This document shows, in pieces, positions 55,654-64,000 of a stretch of DNA of 64,000 nucleotides. Numbering within the stretch: the stretch's first letter is position 1; every line of letters starts with the position of its first letter. The stretch is taken from NCBI GenBank assembly GCA_039654915.1, contig CM077599.1, positions 70,152,001 through 70,216,000 of the forward strand. Reading direction: 5' to 3'. Both the position numbers and the translations under genes were made by a program. The notes below the pieces were generated by a model. That model was given only the letters and a program-made list of their open reading frames with translations, had not been told where the DNA came from and ran no database searches. The DNA is from Aquilaria yunnanensis. Lineage: Eukaryota > Streptophyta > Magnoliopsida > Malvales > Thymelaeaceae.

Positions 55654-58600
55654 TTAAGCATAGAATTTTCTCAAGGCGTCCGAATGCCATGTATTTTTTA
55701 ACTCTATGCCTCCGGCATCGCCGAGCTTGTAAACCCCTTTTCGCACTTCGGCAAGAACCAGATAAGGTCCCTCCCAATTTGCGTGAAGTACCCCGTGGGA
55801 TGGCCTTCGGGGTCCAAATTCAGCCTTTTGGAGAACGAGGTATCCTTTCTTTATTCCTTTTGGCCTGGCGCGCAAGTTTATAGCCGTGACCACTCTTTGC
55901 TGAAAAGCTTTTCTCCTCAGCTCGGCTATTTCTCTGTGTTCGCCGATGAGGTCAAGCTTGGTTCTCAGGCCGAGGTCATTTCCCCTTTCATCGAACACTT
56001 GCACTCGTACCGATGGCTGCACTACCTCGATTGGGATGATAGCCTCTGTACCGAAAACAAGTGAAAAAGGTGTTTCCCCTGTGGCTCTTCGGGGTGTTGT
56101 TCGGTAGCTCCATAACACACTTGGGAGCTCTCCCGGCCATTTCCCTTTTGCTTCCCCCAGTCTCTTTTTCAGACCATCTTTGATAGTCCTGTTGGATACT
56201 TCTACTTGCCCATTGCTTTGGGGGTAAGCTACTGGGGCGAAGTGCATTTTTATTCCGAGGTTGTTGATAAATTCTTGGAACCCTTTGTCTATAAACTGGG
56301 ACCCATTGTCGGCTACTAGTACCCTCGGTATGCCAAATCTGCATACAATGTTGTTCCATACAAACTTTTGCATATCTTTTGCCGAGATAGTCGCCAAGGG
56401 TTCCGCCTCGACCTACTTAGAGAAATAGTCTACTGCAACTACGCAGAACTTCATGCCTCCAGGCGCTGTTGGGAGTGGCCCAATGAGGTCTATGCCCCAA
56501 ACTGCGAATGGCCAGGGATAGTCAGCCGAAGTTACCATTTCTGAGGGTGTCCTCTGGATACTCGCGTGTCTTTGGCAATTACTACATTTCCGAACGGACT
56601 GGCTGGCGTCCTTTCTTAGAGTAGGCCAAAAGTATCCTTGCCAAAGTATTATTGTTGCGAGGGCGTCAGTTCCAACGTGCGAACCACAAGTGCCTTCGTG
56701 AACTTCTTTGAGGATCATTTCAGTATCCTCTTCGCCAACACACCTCTGCAATGGATTTGCATATCCCTGCCGATATAATTCTTCGCCAATTAGGAAAAAT
56801 CGACCGGAGCGTCTTCGAACTTTTGCAGCTTCATGGGGTTCTTCGGGGAGCGCATTGGTTGCGAGATATCTTTTTATTGGGTCTTTCCAGCCTTTTCCCG
56901 AAGTTACTATGCTCAGGACTGCGATGCTCGGTTGATTTAGCACCTCGGTGCATGTTTTTTATTTCACCAAGCAGTCTGTTTCGGCATTATCTCGTCGAGG
57001 TACGTTTTGGATTCGTACGGTGTTGAACTCTTGAATGAGCTCTGCTACCAGTTCATGGTATTTTGCCAAGGTCGGGTCCTTCGCCCCATAATCCCCTGCT
57101 GTTTTCCGAACTACCCGCTGGGAATCGCTGTGGGCTTTTAAGTTTCTTACACCAATTTTTCTGGCTAGGCGCAATCCTGCTATGAGAGCTTCATACTCGG
57201 CCACATTGTTGGTGACGTTGAAGTTGAACTTGATGGCCTTCATTACTTGTAGACCTTCGGGACCTCTGATAATTACACCAGCGCCCTGGTGTTCGGACCC
57301 CGAGGCTCCGTCAACATACAAAGTCCATTCTGGCTCACCTTCGCAGGGATCTGGAAGGCTGCCCTCGGCGATGGGCACTTCGGCAATGAAGTCTGCCAAG
57401 GCCTGAGCTTTTATGGCTTTCCGAGGTTCATAAGTAATGTCGTGTTCGCCAAGCTCTATGCACCATTTGGAGAGCTTTCCTGAATGATCAACTTTTCTCA
57501 TGACATCCCGCAGAGGTAGACTGCTTTGGACGATGATAGGGTGAGCCTAAAAATATGGTCGCATCTTCCTTCCTGCTAGCACCAAGGCATATATAGCTTT
57601 TTGTAGCAAAGGATACCTGACTTCGGCGCCGTGCAGGGACTTGCTCACATAATAGACCGGCCATTGCTTCGGCCCTTCCTTTTTCACGAAGACCGAGCTT
57701 ACTGCTTTTTCTGTGACGGTGAGGTATAATACGAGGGGCTGTCCCTCACGAGGCTGTCGCAAAGTAGGCAGACATGCTAAGTAGATTTTGAGTTCTTACC
57801 AGGCCTTTTGGCAGTCTTCGTTCCAAGGATGATCGTCACTTCCGAGGTTGCCTTCCTTTTTTGCTGCCTTAGTGAGGACTTTGAAGAATGCTCGGCACCG
57901 ATCTCCATATCTGGAAATAAACCTACTAAGAGAGGTTATCCTTCCAGTGAGTCTCTGCATATCTTTTATTGTGATGGGAGTTCAGAATTCGAGCAGAGCC
58001 CTGATTTTTCCCGGGTTAGCATCAATGCCTCTTTCTGATACCATGTACCCAAGAAACTTTCCCGAGGTCACTCCGAAGATGCACTTTTCGGGATTAAGGC
58101 GGATCCCGAAGGTTCTGAGCTGGTGGAAAGTTTCCTTTAGATTTGCGACATGGTCGTTAGACAGCTTGCTCTTGACTATCATGTCGTCGATGTAGACTTC
58201 CATGTTTCTCTCCATTTGGTTACTGAAGACCTTACTCATCAACCTCTGGTAAGTGGCTCCTGCATTTTTTAGCCCGAAGGGCATCCTGATGTAACAATAT
58301 GTTCCACCCTCGATGATGAAGGCGGTTTTTTCCTCGTCTTCGGGGTCCATCCTTATTTGATGATACCCACTGAAAGCGTCGAGGAAGGTTAGGAGCCTGT
58401 ATTCGGTAGTTGAGTCTACCAATCGGTCTATTGGGGGGGGAGGGTATGAATTCTTTGGGCAAGCATCGTTCAAGTTTCTGAAGTCGATGCACATTCGAAG
58501 CTTACTGGTCCCTTCTTTTGTGGCAATAACCACATTGCTCAACCATTCGGGGTACTTGACCTCCCTGATTACATCAGCGTCCAATAAGCGCTGGACTTCG

Positions 58601-59340
58601 GTTTTGACGAAGTCATTTCTGTGGGCCGAGATGCCTCGTTTCTTTTGCCGGACAAGTTTTGCTTCCGGACTTACTTTAAGGCTGTGCTGTACTACTCAAG
58701 GACTTAACCCCGGGATATCTTTCGGCGAGTAGGCAAACAAGACTTTATTCATCAGTAGAAAGGATACAAGTTTTTTCTTGTCACCTTCAGCCAAAATTTT
58801 CCCTATTCGGGTACTTTGGCCTGGGACAAGTTCTACTTCTTCCATCTCTACCTTCGCGGAATCTTCTACCTCACCCTTTTTTGGCTTTAAAGCCTCTGCC
58901 TCTACAGCTTGTGCGAAGTTGTTTGCTGGAGCTTTTCATGCTTTGACGAACACCTTCCTTACTTCGCCCTGATCAATGAAGATTTCCGCGTCTCCATCCT
59001 TGGTGGCAAAAGTGACAGTCAAGTATCTTACATCAGGGCGAATGTGCAGATTTCCTTGTGTTTGTTTCCTAAGGATGGCGTTGTATGATGAAGGGACATC
59101 CATAATGATGAACCTTGTCATTGTGGAGGCGAATAACTCGGTTGTCCCTTCAACCAAAGTCCCTTTCATCATTAGGGGAAGATCGATCCACCCGAGGACA
59201 GGCAGTTCGGATGGTCCTACCCCGAAGGTGGGTGAAGTGACAGGCTTGAGGTCGCTGTTGGATATGCCCAAGTTCGGCAGCAAATGTGAAAACAGCACGT
59301 CTGCGTTTGATCCATCGTCAAGCAGGACTCTCTTGACGTC
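55654..59340 (-). pseudogene. Ty3/gypsy pol (protease, RT, RNase H, integrase)
   Basis: Pol continues the gag frame after one TAG codon. The protease shows LLDDGSNADVLF just after the junction (about 59310). Reverse transcriptase has FLDAFSGYHQI, MPFGLKNAGATYQRLM and the catalytic YIDDMIVKS (58430-58170). RNase H starts WTLYVDGASGSEHQGAGV (about 57330). Integrase has the zinc region with CSNCQRHA (about 56580), WGIDLIGPLP, ADNGSQF and GQVEVSNRTIK (56480-56200), and a C-terminal domain ending near LRKFYA. In-frame stops occur at 58936, 58696 and 57982 (TGA), 57796 and 56959 (TAA), 57547 and 56413 (TAG). There are no frameshifts. Integrase after RT and RNase H places it in Ty3/gypsy. Confidence 0.92.
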
Positions 59341-60915
59341 CTAGTTTCCTATCTTTACCATGACCAACAGCGGGTCGTCATGGGGAAAGATGACGGTGGA
59401 ACCATCCTTGCGGGCCAGCTTCTTCGTCGAGCTCTGATATTCCATGACTGATATTTCTTTGGCCTTCCTCTTCCTTTCCAAGGATGGGAGTCCTGTTGTG
59501 ATTGTTTGTATTATCCCCGCCGGAGGTGCAGGGCGCCTCTTCAGACTTCGGTTCCTCCGTCTGTCGGAGTCATAATCTTCGTCATCTGCCTTTCCTTCCT
59601 CCTCTTTCCTCCTCTTCGGGGAAGGCATTCGCAGATAGCGTCGAAGTTGGCCCAGTTTTATTAGCGACTCTATGTACTTCTTCAATTGGAAGCAGTCTTC
59701 GGTGTCGTGGCCGTGGCCGCGGTGAAACTGGCAGAACTTCTTCATATTTTTCTTATTATCAGTGGTCATGGCCCTTGGCCGCTGGATCTGGGTTCCCTGC
59801 CTTTCCATTGTCATGAGGATGTTGGTCCTCGTGGTGTTTAGGGCCGTAAAGTTTGGGAGTTTTCTTCCCCGCACTCTCTGAGGTCGGCCTGCTTGGTCGG
59901 CCGAACACCGTATTTGGTAGCTGGACCCTTCGGCACGTGCGTGCTCGGACTTCAGTCCATCCATCCTTAGCTCTTCGGCTGTCATGTGCTGCTCGGCCCT
60001 TCGGTAAAACTCGCCAAGCGTGTCCGGAGGGTCTTTGGAAAATTCATAAAAGAGCTGTGAGTCCCTCCGAAGGCCCCGTGTCATGGCGAGGATGCGTATT
60101 TTGGGCCGAAAGTCTGGGACACTCAAGCCTTCTCTGTTAAACCTTTCGACATAGTCGCGGATGGTTTCTCCGTTTCTCTGTGCTATGTCGAATATCTGGA
60201 CAAGCATCTTCGCCGTCGGTCGACTTCCAATGAATTGCTGCGTGAAGGCTGTAGATAACTCCTGGAACTCCCTGATGGTTCCTGGAGCCAATGAATTGTA
60301 CCACGCAGTTACTGGTCCTGTAAGGGTGACCTCAAAACATTTGCACAAGGTAGCATCGTCTACACCGTGCATCATCATGCTGTGTCTATACTTGGTCAGA
60401 TGAGCCTGTGGATTAGTCCGGCCATCATAAGTTTCTAGCCGAGGTACTTGGAAGTCACCTGGCATGGCTGCCTCTACTATAGTTCGGGTGAACGGGGACT
60501 CATCCCCACAAAAGGTTTTAGACAGCCTGGCCCAGACCGGCTTGCGAGCTACTTGTTTTTCCACTCTGTCCAACCTCGCTAATATTTTCTCCATAAGGAC
60601 CGTGGCACTAGGTTCTTCTTCTGAGAAGGGAGATTGCCGACGCCTCTTCGGGGAGTGACTTCGGCGCTGAATGGATGGGGACTTCGCCTCAGGTGACGAG
60701 CTCCTCAGGTCTGGGATCTTGGGTCGCTTGGACCCAGCTCGTCCTATAAGCCGTGCCCCGAGGGGCAAATTTTCTGTTGAAGATTCCTCACGTGGGTCCC
60801 TGTGTCCCGAACTATGGTGGACTGGTTTAGGGCTTTCTTCCTGAGGGCGTGCCGGCAATGGAGGTCTTTGGGCCTGAGTTGGTTGTGACCACCTTCGGTC
60901 TATCTGCTGTGTCAT
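59341..60915 (-). CDS. Ty3/gypsy gag polyprotein part, 524 codons open
   Basis: The longest open frame of the window starts MTQQIDRRWSQP. A Pro/Arg/Ser-rich N-terminus is followed by the retrotransposon gag domain (from about ETYDGRTNPQAHL, through VTLTGPVTAWYNSL, FTQQFIGSRP and ETIRDYVERFNRE, to GEFYRRAEQHMTAEE). A zinc-knuckle-like CQFHRGHGHDTEDC and a basic C-terminus follow. Gag packages the RNA into virus-like particles. The frame ends at TAG 59341-59343, directly before the protease and in the same frame. That stop may be a nonsense mutation or a read-through signal; other stops in pol make mutation more likely. The first visible ATG after the primer site gives this start. Confidence 0.88.
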   Translation of the reverse strand: MTQQIDRRWSQPTQAQRPPLPARPQEESPKPVHHSSGHRDPREESSTENLPLGARLIGRAGSKRPKIPDLRSSSPEAKSPSIQRRSHSPKRRRQSPFSEEEPSATVLMEKILARLDRVEKQVARKPVWARLSKTFCGDESPFTRTIVEAAMPGDFQVPRLETYDGRTNPQAHLTKYRHSMMMHGVDDATLCKCFEVTLTGPVTAWYNSLAPGTIREFQELSTAFTQQFIGSRPTAKMLVQIFDIAQRNGETIRDYVERFNREGLSVPDFRPKIRILAMTRGLRRDSQLFYEFSKDPPDTLGEFYRRAEQHMTAEELRMDGLKSEHARAEGSSYQIRCSADQAGRPQRVRGRKLPNFTALNTTRTNILMTMERQGTQIQRPRAMTTDNKKNMKKFCQFHRGHGHDTEDCFQLKKYIESLIKLGQLRRYLRMPSPKRRKEEEGKADDEDYDSDRRRNRSLKRRPAPPAGIIQTITTGLPSLERKRKAKEISVMEYQSSTKKLARKDGSTVIFPHDDPLLVMVKIGN

Positions 60916-61108
60916 TTAAGCCACAACAGAACGTTGAAAGTCGCGTAGAAAACTCATGGTTATGACCAGAGGACGCTCTTCGTCCGGCGTGGAAGTACCT
61001 CGAAGGGTTTGCTCAGTAGCCAGTTGAGCTTCAGGCGCGGACGGGGACCTCGGGAGTCCCTTGTCCTTCGAACGCCGAGTTTCAACAACGGCGACCTAAG
61101 GGTAATTT

Positions 61109-61126
61109 CCCACAAACGGAGCCAAA
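61109..61126 (-). other. Primer-binding site of the gypsy element
   Basis: Directly inside the 5' LTR the minus strand reads TTTGGCTCCGTTTGTGGG. It resembles the TGGCGCCGTTGxCGGGG site used by many plant gypsy elements (Asp tRNA type), with several changes. Confidence 0.55.
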
Positions 61127-61994
61127 TGATGCCCAGCGGCATCTTCGTTGGAAGACATCGTGACTTTGGGAGGGACTTCCTGAGAGGGAGAACGTCTGGA
61201 GCCTAGATTTCCCAGGGGAGTGTGCCTGTAAAACTCGTAAAAAAGAGTTAGGAGGTCCCCGGGATCTTTTTCCGAGGAGGAGCCTCCGACGCCCAAGTCA
61301 GTGTCCTGAGAGGTGAAAGATGGGGAGCACTAAGAGGTTTAGTGGCCTTGCCTGTTTATATTTTCTCAGGGGAGAAGGTCGGATTTGGCCATCCCTTTGC
61401 CAGGGCCTATTCCCTGGTATTTATAGGAGTTCCCAGCCTGTTCAGATCATGACACGTGTTCGGTTGGATGTTCTTTGTATTTCCGGGCGTAGGGGACAAG
61501 TAGCCGTTTGCAGGCTCCTTGAGCCTTGACCCGAGACAGGTCGTGACAAGACCTGGACGGCATCGGCGTGTCAGATCGCCGTTTGGGACGGCGTGTAACA
61601 CCTGTGGGCGACATGTCAGAGGCTCCTTAAATGCTCACGTCGTACTCCCGAGGTCCTCTGGGTGAGGTCATTCTTTGGTACAGATGACCTTCTTCGGTAG
61701 TTATGCTTGTAGTTCGGGAAGTCCCCTGGTTCGAGGGTTCCACCTTCGGGGAAGTTCTCTTCTGCCTGCAATAGCTGGTTCTTTATCCCCGAATGCGGTC
61801 TGCTTGGTCCCCCGATAGAGCCGGCGATACCTTTGAAACACCTAGTGTATTTAGCCGAAGTCCCGACTTCGTGGTATCTGACTTCGCTCCTTCCGAGGTC
61901 AGTGATAGTGCCTCTTTCGGGTGATGCCAGGCTTCCCAACCATGTTTTCTTTAGGAAGTATGTACTGAGAAAGGCGATAGCCCTTCAGCTATCA
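61127..61994 (-). repeat. Ty3/gypsy 5' LTR (element on the minus strand)
   Basis: 868 bp, partner of 51459-52327, with the same TG...CA ends and the TATA-like TATAAATA (minus) at about 61418-61425. AGAGT follows at 61995-61999 as the right target duplication, after which the copia gag frame resumes. Confidence 0.9.
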
Positions 61995-61999
61995 AGAGT

Positions 62000-64000
62000 C
62001 ACTCTCCTCTCCACTATGGTGGATGAGATTATGGTGGAATTCTCCATGCTCGAGGGGGTCAAGGCCATATGGGATTCAATCAAGGCCAAGTGTGGAGATG
62101 TTTTTGTAGAGAAACAATGCTCAATGATTCTCAGGTTTGAGAATTATGTGAAGCGTGTTGATCACTCTATGAGTGCTTACTTGCGTGAAATGTCACGCAT
62201 GATCCACCAACTCAAGACAGCTGGGCATGTGCTCACTAATGAGCAACAAGTGCAAGCAATAATTTGTTCCTTGCCCGATGAGGAATGGCTGTTGATGAAG
62301 GTCAACTTACGCCATAACCCTCAAATAATGTCATTTGATGACATTGCTCGTCACCTTCTCCTTGAGGTTGAGGTGATGGCCCTCAAGGACCATTCTAAGG
62401 CATATATTGCCTCATCTTCTATCCAGAAGGGATGGAAGAAGAATGGTGGCAAATAAGGGCTAGGGAAGGGCAAGGAAAAAGGTCCTGCTTCCAAGAAAAT
62501 ATTCAAGAAGAAGCGGGACATAAGCAAGCTGAAGTGCTTCAACTGTGGGCATAAGGGACACTTTGCAGAAGATTGCAAGGGTCCAGCCAAGGTACATACA
62601 TACCCTTCTACTTCCATTGTACATGTTGTGTCATGTACATTACTAGCTGAGTGCAATTCTTTGTGGATTGTAGACTCGGGAGCAACAGACCACATAGCTC
62701 GGGACAAGTCCTGGTTTGTGGCCTACAGGAAGCTCTCAAAAAGAGCTAAGCACGTTTCAGTGGGGAATGATGCCAGGTTGGAAGTAGAAGGCATAGGAAC
62801 ATGTAGAATTCCTATAGATATTGGATATTTGTATCTAATAGATGTATTGTATGTACCAAACATTTGTAGAAATTTGATTTCTATAAGTTGTATGTTGAAG
62901 TACAATTATTGCTTTAATTTCTTTAATAATAATGTGTCTATTATTAAAGATAATCAGATAGTATGCACTTGCTCAGTTAATAATAGGCTTTATGAGTTGA
63001 AGCCAGCTGACCATTCTATTACAAGTCCTAGTTGCTATGTGACAGAGGTCATAAATGAAATAAGATGGCATGAGAGGTTGGGTCATATTGGTCAAGATAG
63101 AATGGACAAGCTAGCCAAGAGTGGCTTGCTAGGTTCCTTGACCAAGGTTGTCCTTCCAAGTTGCCAATCATGCCTAGAGGGCAAAGCCACAAGAAAACCT
63201 TTTGGCAGAGCAACTAGGAGAGATGAGGCACTAAGTTTAGTTCACTCTGACCTGTGTGGGCCAATGAGGGTTGAATCCAGAAATGGATTCAAGTACTTCA
63301 TCACGTTCACGGATGATTATACTCGATTCACCACATTTACTTACTGAAAAATAAGGCAGAGGCCATAGCATGCTTTGAGAAATATGTGCACCTGGTTGAG
63401 AACCAAGTAGGTAAAAAGGTTAAGTCCTTGAGGAAAGATCGGGGTGGAGAGTATACATCAAATGCATTCAAGGCATTTTGTAACTTAAAGGGTATTGAGA
63501 GGGAGTTCACTCTTCCTTGGACACCCCAACAGAATGGAGTATCTGAGAGGAAGAATAGAACTCTTATGGACATGGTACTTTCCATGATGGCAAAGGCCAA
63601 TTTAGACATCACTTATTGGAGTGATGCACTGCTGTGTGCAGTTCATGTCCTTAATAGAGTACCCACCAAGAATGTGAACTCATCTCCATATGAGTTATGG
63701 AAGAAGAAAACTTCTAACCTAAGCTATTTGCGCCCTTGGGGTTGTTTAGTTTATGTTCACATAACGGACCACCTTTTGGGAAAGTTGGGTCCAAGAGGGA
63801 GGAGGTGAGCCTTCCTTGGTTATGCTGAATAGTCTAGGGGTTATGTGTTCTTGGATATAAGTCACAAAACAGGGAACATCTTTGATGCAAGGAATGCTAA
63901 CTTTGTGGACGATGAGTTCCCCAAAGTTGGTGAGTGTGGTGACTTAACCTCATTAAGCCAGATCCTAGATGAAGATCAACCAAGTGTCATAAGGACACCT
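62000..64000 (+). pseudogene. Ty1/copia gag 3' part, protease and integrase (runs off the edge)
   Basis: The frame resumes after AGAGT with the middle of the UBN2-type gag (WDSIKAKCGD, LRFENYVKRVDHSM, IICSLPDEEW). A zinc knuckle CFNCGHKGHFAEDC lies at about 62537-62578. The protease follows with WIVDSGATDHIARD, then the GAG-pre-integrase HRLGH-like block (RWHERLGHIGQDRM) with CxxC (CQSCLEGKA). The integrase core has HSDLCGPM, a DDYTRF block, DRGGEYTS and TPQQNGVSERKNRTLMDM. Integrase before reverse transcriptase defines Ty1/copia; RT lies beyond the window. Breaks are TAA at 62454, a small frameshift near 63343, TGA at 63806 and TAG at 63830. Confidence 0.9.

Larger units (their letters stand above)
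51459..61994 (-). mobile_element. Complete Ty3/gypsy element with antisense cargo gene, 10.5 kb
   Basis: Two LTRs (61127-61994 as 5', 51459-52327 as 3') flank gag, protease, reverse transcriptase, RNase H and integrase in gypsy order on the minus strand. About 3.3 kb lies between pol and the 3' LTR and holds a plus-strand accessory gene. AGAGT is duplicated at 51454-51458 and 61995-61999. Additional ORFs, some antisense, downstream of pol are known in the Tat lineage (Grande/Retand-like elements); the lineage here is inferred from that and from the protein motifs. The element sits in a copia gag gene. Confidence 0.92.

Overview
This window looks like repeat-dense intergenic chromatin of a flowering plant, probably a eudicot. 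It is AT-rich and holds plant-type CACTA (Tnp2 and Ptta/En/Spm proteins), hAT, Mutator-like, Ty1/copia, Ty3/gypsy, LINE and TRIM elements, plus one single-exon cytosolic sulfotransferase. I see no tRNA or rRNA gene and no CRISPR array. Almost every base between the few anonymous AT-rich spacers belongs to a transposable element, and many elements sit inside one another.

Left part (1-18170): the right end of a Ty3/gypsy element carries an antisense accessory gene (1-2368, minus) and an LTR (from about 3165). A degraded coding-like stretch follows, then two nested Mutator-like elements (outer about 6788-9203, inner 6902-8011). The sulfotransferase gene (9607-10530) is the only plausible host gene, and its usual active-site Lys is Gln. 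A decayed hAT element (11721-14746) and six copies of a ~138 bp tandem repeat (15083-15907) complete this part.

Middle (18172-42166): CACTA-1 (18172-30836, TSD CAT) keeps only a decayed minus-strand Ptta/En/Spm-type gene and is split by a 7.2 kb LTR insertion (23411-30591, TSD ACACA). That insertion is one LTR whose first 2.1 kb is present three times in tandem and whose last ~0.4 kb is present twice. A complete 525 bp TRIM (32440-32964, TSD ACAAT) lies between the two CACTA elements. CACTA-2 (33227-42166, TSD ATG) carries both transposase genes, with nonsense changes, and a dense palindrome array at its right end.

Right part (42170-64000): an AT-rich spacer is followed by a LINE 3' fragment split by a 2.7 kb solo LTR (46643-49319, TSD TTTAT) of the same family as the triplicated one but inverted. 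A Ty1/copia element starts at 49658 and runs off the window. Its gag is split by a complete 10.5 kb Ty3/gypsy element (51459-61994, minus orientation, TSD AGAGT). This gypsy element has gag-pol in one unbroken frame apart from nonsense codons. Downstream of pol, on the opposite strand, it has a spliced accessory gene with its own TATA box, homologous to the gene at 1-2368.

The most interesting system is this antisense, intron-bearing cargo gene, seen in two separate gypsy copies. Most coding regions here are broken by stop codons at sites where the family has Trp, Gln or Arg, as expected for old, methylated transposons. All boundaries, repeats and homologies were read by eye from the sequence; no database was searched.
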